A stretch of 64,000 nt of DNA from NCBI GenBank assembly GCA_963788115.1, contig CAWBFD010000004.1, forward strand, positions 1,054,001 to 1,118,000, given 5' to 3'. The translations under genes were made by a program, and so were the position numbers. Source of the stretch: CAWBFD01 sp963788115. GTDB lineage: Bacteria > Actinomycetota > Thermoleophilia > Solirubrobacterales > 70-9. The notes under the pieces are model-generated. The model was given only the letters and a program-made list of their open reading frames with translations. It was not told the DNA's origin and searched no databases. Positions 18,839 to 27,526 of this stretch are shown here, piece after piece; within the stretch, counting starts at the first letter, position 1; each line of letters begins with the position of its first letter.

Positions 18839-19285
18839 ATGGAGCCAGATCCGAAATTGAGTGAGGACGCAGAGCAGGCCAACGGTCTCGATCAGGCCTC
18901 GATCAGCGAGCTCATGCGACTGCTCTCCGATCAGGTGTCGACTCTGGCGCGAAAGGAAGTCGAGCTCGCCAAGGCCGAGGTCACCGAGAAGGGCAAGCGC
19001 TTGGGCGTGAGTGCCGGCGCCTTCGGCGCCGCGGGGATTGTCGCTCTGTTTGCGCTCGGGGCACTCACGGCGGCGCTGATCCTTGCCCTGGAATCGGTGG
19101 CGGCCGCCTGGCTGGCGGCGTTGATCGTCGCCGCGGCCTACGGGCTGATCGCGGGCGGGCTGGCGCTCGCCGCCAAGCAAAAGGCCGAGGCGGGCTCGCC
19201 CCCGGTCCCAGAGCGAGCGATTGAGAGCACGAAGTTGGACATCGAGGCGGCGAAGGCCGGCGCAAAGGAGGGCCGAAATGGCTGA
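18839..19285 (+). CDS. Phage-holin-3_6-like (actinobacterial) membrane protein
   Basis: 148 residues. The amphipathic N-terminus SELMRLLSDQVSTLARKEVELAKAE is typical of the actinobacteriophage-holin-like chromosomal family. It is followed by two membrane helices separated by a short turn (about 62-85 and 88-115) and a charged tail. These are common envelope proteins that usually precede DUF3618 genes, as here. It is the first gene of a five-gene rightward cluster (18839-21649) and overlaps the next gene by 8 bp. Confidence 0.8.
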   Translation: MEPDPKLSEDAEQANGLDQASISELMRLLSDQVSTLARKEVELAKAEVTEKGKRLGVSAGAFGAAGIVALFALGALTAALILALESVAAAWLAALIVAAAYGLIAGGLALAAKQKAEAGSPPVPERAIESTKLDIEAAKAGAKEGRNG

Positions 19286-19670
19286 GAAGAACGCGAGCAC
19301 GACCTCGACTTCACGCGCGAGCGCGGTCGAGAACGAGGCGGCGTCCAGCGATGCCCCCGAGAGCCCCGAGCGGATCGAGGTCGAGATCGAGCAGACTCGG
19401 GAGGAGCTCGGTGAGACGGCCGCAGCGCTCGCTGAGAAGTCCGACGTCAGGCAGCAGGCCCAGCAGAAGTTCGAGGACACCAAGGAGGCTGCCCAGGCGA
19501 AGATCTCGGCGACCGCGGAGGCGGCGAAGGAGAAATTCCAGACCGCGCCCGAGGCGAGTCAGACAGCGGACCGGACCATTGCGACGCTGCGCGAAAACCC
19601 GGCGCCGGCGTTCGCGGCGGTCGCCGCGTTGCTGGTGGTAGCGGTGATCCTGCGCCGCCGTTCCCGTTAG
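19278..19670 (+). CDS. DUF3618-like membrane-anchored protein
   Basis: 130 residues. The DUF3618 signature IEVEIEQTREELGETAAALAEK is followed by a helical Lys/Glu/Ala-rich stalk (QQKFEDTKEAAQAKISAT) and a C-terminal membrane helix, AFAAVAALLVVAVIL, ending RRRSR. ATG 19278 overlaps the holin-like gene. It probably works at the cell envelope together with the neighbours; no biochemical role is established. Confidence 0.8.
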   Translation: MAEKNASTTSTSRASAVENEAASSDAPESPERIEVEIEQTREELGETAAALAEKSDVRQQAQQKFEDTKEAAQAKISATAEAAKEKFQTAPEASQTADRTIATLRENPAPAFAAVAALLVVAVILRRRSR

Positions 19671-19679
19671 GGGCCGGAG

Positions 19680-19958
19680 ATGGGAAACGTCATCTTCACC
19701 CCGATCAGCCTGCTCAGCGGCCTGCTCGCCGGGCTGATCGCCTCGAAGCTGTTCGAGTTCATCTGGGCTCGCTTCGCCGACGAGGAGGCTCCCGGGCCCG
19801 ACCAGCGCGAGATCGCCTGGCCCGCCCTGATCGCCGCGATGACGCTCGAAGGCGCGATCTTCCGGCTCGTGCGGGGCCTCGTGGACCGCGGCACCCGGGT
19901 CGCGTTCTTGCGCGCGACGGGGGCTTGGCCCGGTGAACAGAAGCCCGAGAAGAAGTGA
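19680..19958 (+). CDS. DUF4235 membrane protein
   Basis: 92 residues. A first hydrophobic segment (LLSGLLAGLIASKLFEFIW) and a second (WPALIAAMTLEGAIFRLVRG), then a basic tail ending KPEKK, match DUF4235, which usually accompanies DUF3618 and holin-like genes. It starts 9 bp after the previous stop with the run ggggccggag upstream. Confidence 0.8.
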   Translation: MGNVIFTPISLLSGLLAGLIASKLFEFIWARFADEEAPGPDQREIAWPALIAAMTLEGAIFRLVRGLVDRGTRVAFLRATGAWPGEQKPEKK

Positions 19959-19975
19959 GGAGAGAGGACCCCGGG

Positions 19976-20373
19976 ATGGAGATCGAGCAGCGAACGGAGC
20001 GGCAGCGGGATCGCGAGGAGCGTGACCGAGAGCGCGAGGACGTGCGGGAGGACGTGAACTCGGTGCGCCGAGACTACGCGCCCGAAGGCACCGACCCGCG
20101 CACCGGGCTATGGCCGACGCTGAAGCTCACCGCGACCGAGTTCAGCGAGGACAGCATGACCGTGGGCCTTCTCAACGAGGCCTACGGCAAGGAACGTCAG
20201 TTGGCGATCGTGCTCGAGTCGCACCTCGAGACGACCACCCGGGCTCTGGCGCTGCTCTTCGGAGTCGAGCTCAGCGCGAGCGCAGCCGGGAGCTGCGAGC
20301 AGAGGTGCCGCGTGCCGAGCGCGAGATCCAGCTCGAGCCACGTGACGAGCCCAAGGACAAGCAGACCACCTGA
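19976..20373 (+). pseudogene. Charged helical protein gene disrupted by an 85-bp insertion
   Basis: It opens MEIEQRTERQRDREERDRER and reads on through TDPRTGLWPTLKLTATEF in a good frame with a clear ATG. At about 20162 it runs into an 84-85 bp block identical to the start of the next gene, after which the frame changes. The likely old C-terminus (RSRAQRERSRELRAEV ... PRDEPKDKQTT) continues in another frame to TGA at 20373. The first frame itself stays open to 20587, giving nonsense fused protein. Confidence 0.6.
20162..20245 (+). repeat. 84-bp perfect direct repeat, copy 1 (inserted)
   Basis: Identical to 20474-20557, where it is the native N-terminal coding region (GLLNEAYGKERQLAIVLESH). 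Here it interrupts another gene. Confidence 0.9.
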
Positions 20374-20439
20374 ACGTGAACCGAAGCGACCAACCCCATG
20401 CCGAACACGAGCACCAACCCCGACAAGTAGGAGGATGAA

Positions 20440-21120
20440 TTGTCCGAGCAAACGACCAGAGATGCAAAGCTGGTGGGCCTTCTCAACGAGGCCTACGGCA
20501 AGGAACGTCAGTTGGCGATCGTGCTCGAGTCGCACCTCGAGACGACCACCCGGGCTGACTACGAGAAGCGCCTGCGCCAGCACCTGAAGGAAACGGAGTC
20601 GCACGCGACCTCCGTCGCCAAGCGGATCAAGCAGCTCGGCGGGACCGCCGAAACGGTTTCGCTGCCCGGCCCTGACGGGGCGAGCAAGGCCGCGCAGAGC
20701 GTTCAGGAGGTCGTCGGCAAGGCGAAGGCAGCGGCCCAGGGCCCGCTCCATGTAGCGAGGGGTTCGGGCGAGCAGGAGAGGATGCTTCACAACGCCCGCG
20801 CGGAATATCGCGAGGAGGCCGACGAGATCGCCACCTACACCACGATCGCGGCCCTGGCCACCGCCGTCGGCGACAAGCAGACCGCAAAACTCGCCCGCGA
20901 CATCCGCGGTGACGAGGAACGGATGGCGAAGTTCATCGGCGAGCTACTCCCGCAGCTGGCGACCGACGTCGCTCACGACGAGATCCCGGTTTCGGAGATC
21001 CATGGTGATGCGGAGCGACGGACGTCTTCAGGATCGGGCCGAACGAGGCGCGCGTCGACCTCCAAGTCGCGCTCGGCCAAGTCCGGATCGGCGAAGAGCA
21101 ACAAGTCCAAGCGCGGCTAG
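20440..21120 (+). CDS. DUF892/YciE-like ferritin-like protein
   Basis: 226 residues: a four-helix-bundle pattern with GLLNEAYGKERQLAIVLESH, ADYEKRLRQHLKETESHATS and EEADEIATYTTIAALATAVG...ARDIRGDEERMAKF, where Glu/His pairs resemble the diiron positions of the YciE family. The last 45 residues are Ser/Arg/Lys-rich (SKSRSAKSGSAKSNKSKRG), like a DNA- or polyanion-binding tail. The start is TTG 20440, supported by the strong taggagg ribosome site; no ATG is in frame. Confidence 0.75.
   Translation: MSEQTTRDAKLVGLLNEAYGKERQLAIVLESHLETTTRADYEKRLRQHLKETESHATSVAKRIKQLGGTAETVSLPGPDGASKAAQSVQEVVGKAKAAAQGPLHVARGSGEQERMLHNARAEYREEADEIATYTTIAALATAVGDKQTAKLARDIRGDEERMAKFIGELLPQLATDVAHDEIPVSEIHGDAERRTSSGSGRTRRASTSKSRSAKSGSAKSNKSKRG
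20474..20557 (+). repeat. 84-bp perfect direct repeat, copy 2 (native)
   Basis: Part of the DUF892-like gene, codons about 12-39; source of the inserted copy at 20162. Confidence 0.9.
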
Positions 21121-21151
21121 CCTCGCGCAACACGAATGAGGAGTGAAAGAG

Positions 21152-21649
21152 ATGGCGCAAGCGACGAGATCAAGGGGTAAGAGCTCGAGGGGCCGCAACG
21201 GTTCGCGGGCGAATTCCTCCTCCCACGCCAGTCGAGCCAAGGGTAAGAGCGCGGCGGCGTCCCGCCCGCGGTCGCAGTCGCGCTCGACAGTTCAAAACCG
21301 AAACGGCGCGGAGGCGATCAAGGACACGGCGATCACCAAGACGAAGGGCGCGGGACACGCGGTGGCGCAAGCAGCATCGAAGGCCAAGACCCCTTTGATC
21401 GCGGGGGGCACCGCGCTCGCGGGCGCGGCCGCGGCAGCAGTGATCAGGGACCGGTTCGCCGCCAACCGATCGCAGAGCCCGCTCAAGCGCCTGGGCAGCA
21501 TGTCCATGCCGAAGCCTGCGGCGCAGCTGGATCTACGCAAGCTCGACCTCGACACCGTCAAGTCGGCGGCCGAGCGGGTCAGCGCATACGCGCAGCAAGC
21601 CTCCGACATCGCCGCCGCTGTGGAGAAGACCCGCAAGAAGAACAGCTAG
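21152..21649 (+). CDS. Basic-tailed hypothetical protein of the envelope cluster
   Basis: 165 residues. The N-terminus is strongly basic and Ser-rich (SRGKSSRGRNGSRANSSSHA), histone-like. Then comes a short hydrophobic segment, PLIAGGTALAGAAAAAVI, and a C-terminal helix (LDTVKSAAERVSAYAQQASD). No domain was recognised. ATG 21152 is preferred over GTG 21143 because gaggagtgaaag lies at ribosome-site distance. It is the last gene of the holin/DUF3618/DUF4235/DUF892 run and shares the basic tail style of its neighbour. Confidence 0.65.
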   Translation: MAQATRSRGKSSRGRNGSRANSSSHASRAKGKSAAASRPRSQSRSTVQNRNGAEAIKDTAITKTKGAGHAVAQAASKAKTPLIAGGTALAGAAAAAVIRDRFAANRSQSPLKRLGSMSMPKPAAQLDLRKLDLDTVKSAAERVSAYAQQASDIAAAVEKTRKKNS

Positions 21650-21885
21650 CCGGTCCTACCCTCCGGCGTGGGCGCGCTGACCCCGTAGGCGTACTGGTGG
21701 CCAGATTCCTAAGCATCCGGAGTAATAGGGGCCTTTCCTGCTCCGACCGCGTGAAGGGCAATGGTTTGAGTCCACCCTGGCCCATCCATAGACAAGCCAG
21801 TTGCGAGCCTCGCTCTGGCACTTGGGCGGGGCGCGCGGGGTCCCCGCGGATTGCGCTGTCCGACCCGGGCAGACGTCGCGGGGCG

Positions 21886-22387
21886 TCACCGCGTGTTTGA
21901 CGGATGGCTCTCGCTTGTGCCGATCGCGCCAAGAGCCCGCGCTCCGGCGGCCATCCGCTCACGCTCAAGGGCTTCTGCCTGTCTGCTGGCGCGCTCGATC
22001 AACGTGTCTAACTCGAGTCTCGTCAGCCCCTCGTGCTGGCCGCGGACCTGGCTCAAGGCCAGCCAGAGGCATTTCTTCCCGGCCACACCGAGCCGGAGGC
22101 TCTCCAGGGCCATGAACGTGCCGTCGTCGGGTTCCCCGGACGTGGCGCCGCTGAACTTGACCCGGCTTGCCTTCTCGGCCATCCAGCCGGTTACCTGTTT
22201 GACGGGGTTGCGAGAGACGTCCAGCGCCTCCATCAGCTCGACCAGCGTTTCGGTTCTCCTTGATCTCGGCGGCGATATCGGCCATCACGGCGCCGAGCTG
22301 CGTGCCCTCGCTCTGGTCGCGGATCTGCTCTGCCAGATCGCTGCCGAGCATCGCCCTACCGAGGTGATCGTTGAGGTAGACGTCCAT
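21886..22387 (-). pseudogene. Frameshifted hypothetical protein gene
   Basis: Two overlapping frames form one protein-like sequence: MDVYLNDHLGRAMLGSDLAE ... MADIAAEIKEN in the first, and ETLVELMEALDVSRNPVKQV ... TRLELDTLIERASRQAEALE in the second. The pattern (short N-terminal helices, DVSRNPVK, a long C-terminal helical pair) is that of a roughly 165-residue actinobacterial protein of unknown function. A one-base shift near 22243 separates the halves. It is probably inactive. Confidence 0.6.
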
Positions 22388-23021
22388 TGCTTATCGGCCA
22401 TCGGGATTTCTCCTTTGTATTCGGTTGGATTACGTCTAGGCCAGGCCCAGTCCGCGTCCACGCCCCACGCGGCGAACGCTCACCCAGTGCCCTGCTATGA
22501 ACCACAAACAGCTCGCGATCGGAGCGCCAGCGACTGCGCTCCAAAAGCGACCCCCGAACTGGGTCACTGATGCGGCCAGGGTGAAGCGCCGAAGCGCCTT
22601 ACCCGTGACCGGAAGATGGTCGGGACCTCTTCGGCCAGCGCCAGCAAGTCGTCCCGGGACACCTTGCCCGCCACGCGCAGGCGCTACTGCTTCGGACGGA
22701 GGCTGTCCCACAAACCCAAACCGGGCCGATAGGAGCCGATCTCCGCACGGGTTAACAATCCGGGCAACCTCCGCCTCGTCCACCACGCGCTCGTCCTGCA
22801 GGGCGCCTGCCCAGTCGCTCCAGTCGCTGTCTGAGCCTCGCTAGGGGTGCTTGTCGCCAGGACCCTTTGTGCGACATCCTCGCGTGAAAGCAGAAGCCCC
22901 GGGTCGCCGCCGACGCAATAGCAGTTAGTGACGTAACCGCCCAACCGCTCCTATCAAGGCCCCACAGCCGACCGGCGGGCGCCGCCTGCGCTAGCCCGGA
23001 CGTTCGCTACCCTCGGGCGCG
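22388..23021. other. Gene-poor stretch with a decayed ORF
   Basis: 634 bases without a sound gene. On the minus strand, 22564-22800 reads RAEIGSYRPGLGLWDSLRPK, then a TAG, then VAGKVSRDDLLALAEEVPTI in the same frame, suggesting a decayed coding region of unknown family. Nothing else was recognised; the right end should contain the promoter of the PRC-barrel gene. Confidence 0.35.
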
Positions 23022-23384
23022 ATGAAGGATCTGGGTCAGCCGAGCTCCTACGTCGCCCTCCAGGAGCGCGTGCCCGTGTACTCGAGCGATGGGAAGGAGC
23101 TCGGCGCGATCGAGCACGTCCTCGCCAACCCGGCCCTCGACGTCTTCGATGGGATCGTGCTCGACAAGAGCGTCCTCCCCGGCGGGCGGTTCGTGGATGC
23201 CTCGCAGGTCGAGGAGATCTACGAGCGCGGGGTGGTGCTCAGGGTCGACGCAGCCGAGGCCGAGGGCTTGCCCGAGCCGAGCGCCAGCCCGGGCGACATC
23301 GAGGTTGGGCCGGACGACATGGTCAAGAACGACTGGCACGACAAGCTCCGCCACGCCTGGGACCGGATCTCGGGCAAGGACTGA
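23022..23384 (+). CDS. PRC-barrel-like protein
   Basis: 120 residues. The N-terminal half (ERVPVYSSDGKELGAIEHVL, FDGIVLDKSVLPGGRFVDAS) is a PRC-barrel-like beta fold; the C-terminal part is acidic and helical, ending DKLRHAWDRISGKD. Cytoplasmic. PRC-barrel proteins bind partner proteins or RNA; no specific role can be named. It stands alone between pseudogenes and the desaturase. Confidence 0.65.
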   Translation: MKDLGQPSSYVALQERVPVYSSDGKELGAIEHVLANPALDVFDGIVLDKSVLPGGRFVDASQVEEIYERGVVLRVDAAEAEGLPEPSASPGDIEVGPDDMVKNDWHDKLRHAWDRISGKD

Positions 23385-23516
23385 GCGCGGCCGGCGTCAG
23401 CCATCCGCCGGTAACGGACGGTAAGCGGGATGCGGATCCAACGCACGCGGTAGGCTGGCAATCTTGACGGACGCGCCTCAAGGCGGACTTTGACCCCGCC
23501 TCAAGCATTGGAAGAC

Positions 23517-24557
23517 ATGGGATCCGTCGGACCCAGGAGCGCTGGGGCGACTCACGAGCGCCCCTACTGGCGCGAGAGCGTGACTCCGTATGCCCGGCCG
23601 CACCTCGGCCGAAGCTTGCGCGACCTGGCTGTCTCGGTGGTTCCGTACGTAGCGCTGTGGACACTTATGTATCTCGCGCTTGACGTCTCCTATCTGCTCG
23701 TCCTCGCGCTCGCCGTCCCCGCCGCCGGCTTCCTGCTTCGCATCTACATTCTCTTCCACGACTGCGCTCATGGCTCGTTCCTGCCGAGGCGCCGGGCCAA
23801 CGCCTGGCTCGGCGCGGCGCTCGCGGTGCTCGTTTTCACCCCGTTCCAGAGCTGGCGGCACAGCCACGCGGTTCACCACGCGACCGCCGGCGATCTCGAT
23901 CGCCGCGGCACCGGAGACGTCCCCACGCTGACGGTTCGTGAGTACCGGAGCTCGTCGTGGCATCGGCGGTTCGCCTACCGGCTGTTCCGCAACCCGCTGG
24001 TGATGTTCGGGATCGGCCCCATCTACGCGATGCTGCTGGCGCCGCGCTGGGCGCCGGCCTCCGCGCGCCCGCGCATCCTGCGCAGCGTCTATGGGACCGA
24101 TCTCGCGCTGGTGGTTTTGATCGGCGGCCTGTGCTGGCTTCTCGGCTGGCGCGAGGTGATGCTCATCCAGGGGCCCGTTGCCTTGCTCGCCGGGAGCGCC
24201 GGGGTTTGGCTGTTTTACGTCCAGCATCAGTTCGAGGACACCTACTGGCAGAGCGCCGGGGGTTGGAGCTACGCGGATGCGGCGCTGCGAGGCAGCTCCT
24301 ACCTGAGGCTGCCGAAGGTGCTGCAGTTCTTCACGGGCAACATCGGCCTCCATCACGTCCACCACCTGAGCACCAAGATCCCCAACTACAACCTTCAGCG
24401 AGCCCACGACGAAAACCCGATCTTCCACAGCGTTCCGACCCTCTCGCTCTGGGACGGGCTGCGGACGATTCGCCTGAAGCTCTGGGACGAGGAATCGGGC
24501 CGGCTCGTAACCTGGGCCGAGGCGCGCCGGATCGCAAGGGTCGCCGGGCGCGCCTAG
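23517..24557 (+). CDS. Membrane fatty acid desaturase
   Basis: 346 residues. The three histidine boxes of the diiron desaturase family are present: HDCAHGS near residue 90, HSHAVHH near 126 and HHVHHLS near 285. Membrane helices flank boxes 1 and 2 (PYVALWTLMYLALDVSYLLV). It should introduce a double bond into a fatty acyl chain at the inner membrane. ATG 23517 is preferred over TTG 23490. A cyclopropane-synthase-like gene follows after 27 bp, so the product may be further modified. Confidence 0.85.
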   Translation: MGSVGPRSAGATHERPYWRESVTPYARPHLGRSLRDLAVSVVPYVALWTLMYLALDVSYLLVLALAVPAAGFLLRIYILFHDCAHGSFLPRRRANAWLGAALAVLVFTPFQSWRHSHAVHHATAGDLDRRGTGDVPTLTVREYRSSSWHRRFAYRLFRNPLVMFGIGPIYAMLLAPRWAPASARPRILRSVYGTDLALVVLIGGLCWLLGWREVMLIQGPVALLAGSAGVWLFYVQHQFEDTYWQSAGGWSYADAALRGSSYLRLPKVLQFFTGNIGLHHVHHLSTKIPNYNLQRAHDENPIFHSVPTLSLWDGLRTIRLKLWDEESGRLVTWAEARRIARVAGRA

Positions 24558-24584
24558 TGCGCCCTCTCACCCGCCTTCCAAGCT

Positions 24585-25487
24585 GTGGCCGACCGCGATG
24601 ATCTCGAATTCACCTATTCGCTGATCGATCGCATCTTCCGGCTCAGCCTGGGAGAGCTTGCGGACTTCAGCGGAGCCAAGTACGACGGTGACTTCTCCCT
24701 GACCCTGGAGGAGGCCCAGCGGCGCAAGCACGACTACGTGGCCGACCAGATCGGGATCGGTCCCGGCCGGCGCGTGCTCGACCTAGGCTGCGGATGGGGC
24801 CCGCTCCTCGAGTTTGTCCGCAGCCGGGGGTGCACCGGGGTCGGCGTCACGTTGTCGTCGGCGCAGGCGGCGGCCTGCCGCCGGCAGGGGCTCGACGTCC
24901 ACCTCCACGACGCGCGGCAGGTCGACTGCGATAGCTTCGGCTCCTTCGACGCCGTGGCCAGCCTCGGCGCCTTCGAGCACTTCTGCTCTCCGGAGGAGTA
25001 CCGCACCGGGCGGCAGGAGGAGGCTTATCGCGGATTCTTCGCCCGGATAGCGAGCGTGTTGCCCGAGGGGGGCCGGTTCTTCCTGCAGACGATGGTGTTC
25101 GGCCGCAACATGATCCCGCGCGACCGAATCGACATCAACGCCCCGCGGGACTCCGACGCCTGGTACCTCGCTCTCATGGGGCGCCAGTTCCCCGGCTCCT
25201 GGCTTCCCTTCGGCCAGGACCAGATCATCCGCAACGCCGAGCCTCGCTTTCGTCTCGTGTCGAGCTCGAGCGGCAGGCTCGACTACATCGAGACCATCCG
25301 CCAGTGGCGGAAGCGGTTCGCGGCGCCGAGCCTCAGGAAGACGCTACTCAAGCTCCAGCTTCTTCCCCGGTGGCTCACCAGCGCCGATTTTCGGCTCGCG
25401 TTCACCTCAGGCGTGAGTGCCAATAGCGTCTGCTTCGAGCGGGAGCTGCTGGACCACTATCGGCTCGTGTTCGAGAAGACGCGATAA
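24585..25487 (+). CDS. Cyclopropane-fatty-acyl-phospholipid synthase-like methyltransferase
   Basis: 300 residues. SAM-binding motif VLDLGCGWGPLLEF near residue 64; the spacing and the later ASLGAFEHF and GGRFFLQTMVFG match CFA synthases and mycolate cyclopropane/methyl synthases. The bicarbonate-site Glu corresponds to GAFEHF. It probably methylates or cyclopropanates the double bond made by the desaturase encoded 27 bp upstream, as UfaA1/UmaA enzymes do. GTG 24585 start. Confidence 0.8.
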   Translation: MADRDDLEFTYSLIDRIFRLSLGELADFSGAKYDGDFSLTLEEAQRRKHDYVADQIGIGPGRRVLDLGCGWGPLLEFVRSRGCTGVGVTLSSAQAAACRRQGLDVHLHDARQVDCDSFGSFDAVASLGAFEHFCSPEEYRTGRQEEAYRGFFARIASVLPEGGRFFLQTMVFGRNMIPRDRIDINAPRDSDAWYLALMGRQFPGSWLPFGQDQIIRNAEPRFRLVSSSSGRLDYIETIRQWRKRFAAPSLRKTLLKLQLLPRWLTSADFRLAFTSGVSANSVCFERELLDHYRLVFEKTR

Positions 25488-25620
25488 CCGAAGGCGTGGG
25501 AGCTGGGGCAGCTCCGGCCGCCGCCAGTGCAGGGACCTGAAGACCGCCCAGGACGCACTGATCGACGCCGACGGGCGCGACCCGGCGGCCGCGATCACGG
25601 ACGTTGCGGCAACGGCACTC

Positions 25621-26136
25621 CTAGGCCGCAGCCTTGGCGCCGAAGCGCTCCTCCAGCAGCTTGTCCAGATAGGACTTGGCGTCGTCCTCGTCCTTGTCGA
25701 GCGCGTACATGAACTCTGACGCGAGGATCTTCCTGGCGCGGGTGTACATCTGCTTCTCGCCGGCGGAGAGGCCCCTCCCCGACTCGCGGAGCGCCAGGTT
25801 GCGGACGACCTCGGCGAGCTCGTAGACGTCCCCGGTCTTGATCTTGGCCCGGTTGTGCTTGAAGCGGACGGTCCAGCTCTTCGGCATCTCGGAGACCTCG
25901 TCGGTGAGGACGCCGATCACCTTCTTGACCTGCTCGCCGTCGATGACGCGGCGAAGACCAGCCGTGTGGGCATTCTCGCAGGGGACCATCGCGGTCATGC
26001 TGTTGTGGAGGATCTGAATCGTGAGGTAGTCGCGGTTCTCTCCGAGGAGATCCTTGGTCTCCTTCTTGACCACGACGCCCGCGCCGTGGTGCGGGTAGAC
26101 GACGTTGTCGCCGACCTCGAAGTTGCACGCCGGCAC
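25621..26136 (-). CDS. carD: CarD/CdnL family transcriptional regulator
   Basis: 171 residues. The N-terminal RNA-polymerase-interacting domain has FEVGDNVVYPHHGAGVVVKK and YLTIQIL; the C-terminal domain has the helical DNA-binding region with KSWTVRFKHNRAKIKTGD (Trp contacts the upstream edge of the -10 element in known CarD) and RALARKILASEF-like text. It stabilises open promoter complexes. GTG 26136 start, with an acidic Glu/Val-coding stretch just upstream. It is usually essential in Actinobacteria, so its place inside an accessory region is notable. Confidence 0.9.
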   Translation of the reverse strand: MPACNFEVGDNVVYPHHGAGVVVKKETKDLLGENRDYLTIQILHNSMTAMVPCENAHTAGLRRVIDGEQVKKVIGVLTDEVSEMPKSWTVRFKHNRAKIKTGDVYELAEVVRNLALRESGRGLSAGEKQMYTRARKILASEFMYALDKDEDDAKSYLDKLLEERFGAKAAA

Positions 26137-26547
26137 CTCAACCTCGATGTCGGACCTTCATGGCCTCATGCAGCACCTCTTCGTCTAGCTCGGGAATTCC
26201 GTCCTCCTTCGATCGTGACGGGCAGAGCTCGCGGTCTCCGGCACACATTGAGAACCGTTCGGCGGCCCGGTGGCTGGGCGCACGCCCCGGCTCAAGGGTC
26301 GCTCACCAGCCCTCCCAGGATGAAGGATCAGACAGCTCCGAGGTAGCGCTCGCGTTCTGTCCTGATCCAGAAAGTGTCCCAGAGGGGCGGTATTCGACAT
26401 AGTGGACGCGACTGGGCGGCCCGCGGCGGGGCCAGCCCGGGCCAGGTTTACGCGGCGCATGCCGCGGGCTTGAGCCGCCAGGAACAGGGCACTAGCTAGG
26501 GTTGGTCACAGCAGTTCGCTGCAACCAACCAACTGAGAGGCGGTCCC
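26137..26547. other. Divergent intergenic region between carD and the clpP operon
   Basis: 411 bases without a gene. It must hold both promoters. An inverted repeat (ggttgg ... ccaacc) with an inner cagcag/ctg pair lies at 26497-26527 just before the small ORF; it could be an attenuator or an operator. No other structure was recognised. Confidence 0.35.
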
Positions 26548-26694
26548 GTGGATCCTGTCGGCTACCAGCTGCGCACAACCACGGGCGGCAAGGGCGATGG
26601 TTGGAAGGATCTCTCCGACGAGCGAAAGGCGGCCTACTCGGGGGCCGGTCGCCCCTACTTGCTCGAGATCGACCGGGAGACTGCCGCGCCATGA
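26548..26694 (+). CDS. 48-residue ORF overlapping clpP
   Basis: GTG 26548 preceded by ctgagagg at ribosome-site distance; it reads DPVGYQLRTTTGGKGDGWKD ... GRPYLLEIDRETAAP and ends in TGA, which overlaps the clpP ATG (ATGA). There is no signal peptide or membrane segment. The tight overlap suggests translational coupling with clpP. No family was recognised. Confidence 0.45.
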   Translation: MDPVGYQLRTTTGGKGDGWKDLSDERKAAYSGAGRPYLLEIDRETAAP

Positions 26695-27275
26695 GCCCCG
26701 TGGTCCCGATGGTGGTCGAGCAGACCTCGCGCGGCGAGCGCGCCTTCGACATCTACTCGCGGCTGCTCAACGAGCGAATCATCTTCCTCGGCACCGAGAT
26801 CAGCGAAGACATCGCCAACCTCGTCGTCGCCCAGCTGGTCCACCTCGAGTCGGAGGACCCCGAGAAGGACATCTCGATCTACGTCAACTCACCTGGCGGG
26901 CCCGTGTACGCCGGGTTGGCGATCTACGACACGATGCAGTACATCAAGCCCGACGTGCAGACGATCTGCGTCGGTGTGGCGATGAGCATGGGCGCGCTGC
27001 TGCTCGCGGGCGGCGCCGAGGGCAAGCGGATGGCGACGCCGAACTCGAAGATCCTCATCCACCAGGTCTCCGGTGGGTTCCAGGGCCAGGCGACCGACAT
27101 CGAGATCCAAGCGCGAGAGATCATCGACGTTCGCAGCCGGCTCGACAAGATCATCGCCAAACACACCAACCAACCGTTCGAGAAGGTCGCCAACGACACC
27201 GAGCGCGACTACTTCATGAGCGCCGAGGAGGCGAAGGCGTACAGCATCATCGACCGGGTGATCGAGCACCACTAG
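26691..27275 (+). CDS. clpP: ATP-dependent Clp protease proteolytic subunit
   Basis: 194 residues. Catalytic triad: Ser in CVGVAMSMGALLLAGG, His in ILIHQVSGGF, Asp in REIIDVRSRLDKI. FDIYSRLLNERIIFLG and ISIYVNSPGGPVYAGL are family signatures. It forms a tetradecameric chamber that degrades proteins fed by Clp ATPases; no clpX/clpC is adjacent. Actinobacteria usually carry several clpP genes, so this may be a stand-alone paralog. ATG 26691 overlaps the small upstream ORF. Confidence 0.93.
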   Translation: MSPVVPMVVEQTSRGERAFDIYSRLLNERIIFLGTEISEDIANLVVAQLVHLESEDPEKDISIYVNSPGGPVYAGLAIYDTMQYIKPDVQTICVGVAMSMGALLLAGGAEGKRMATPNSKILIHQVSGGFQGQATDIEIQAREIIDVRSRLDKIIAKHTNQPFEKVANDTERDYFMSAEEAKAYSIIDRVIEHH

Positions 27276-27526
27276 CCTCGATTCGCCGGTAAGCCCCGCC
27301 CGGGGGGCCGTTCTTGCCCAAGAAATGGCGATCCTCTGCCTCGGCGATTGTCGTCGTCGTCGGGCCCTTGCCTCCCGAGCCGGGAACATCCTTGAGATTT
27401 CACGGGGATCAGGCTGGCGTCAAGAGACGCCTTGGTGAATGCGACCCGGACTGGAGGGACTACCTCCGCCCGCGTTAGGCCCGAGCCGTGCGCCTCACGC
27501 CCTAGAGCGGCTACATTGCTCCCGAG

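Noticed and set aside
20162..20557. Template/variable repeat pair of a diversity-generating retroelement
   Set aside because: The two copies are identical with no adenine-specific changes, and no reverse transcriptase is present.
21700..21790. tRNA-like 3' half (ggtttgagtcc ... catcca) as a possible att site
   Set aside because: The T-arm stem cannot be paired over five bases and no 5' half or anticodon arm was found.
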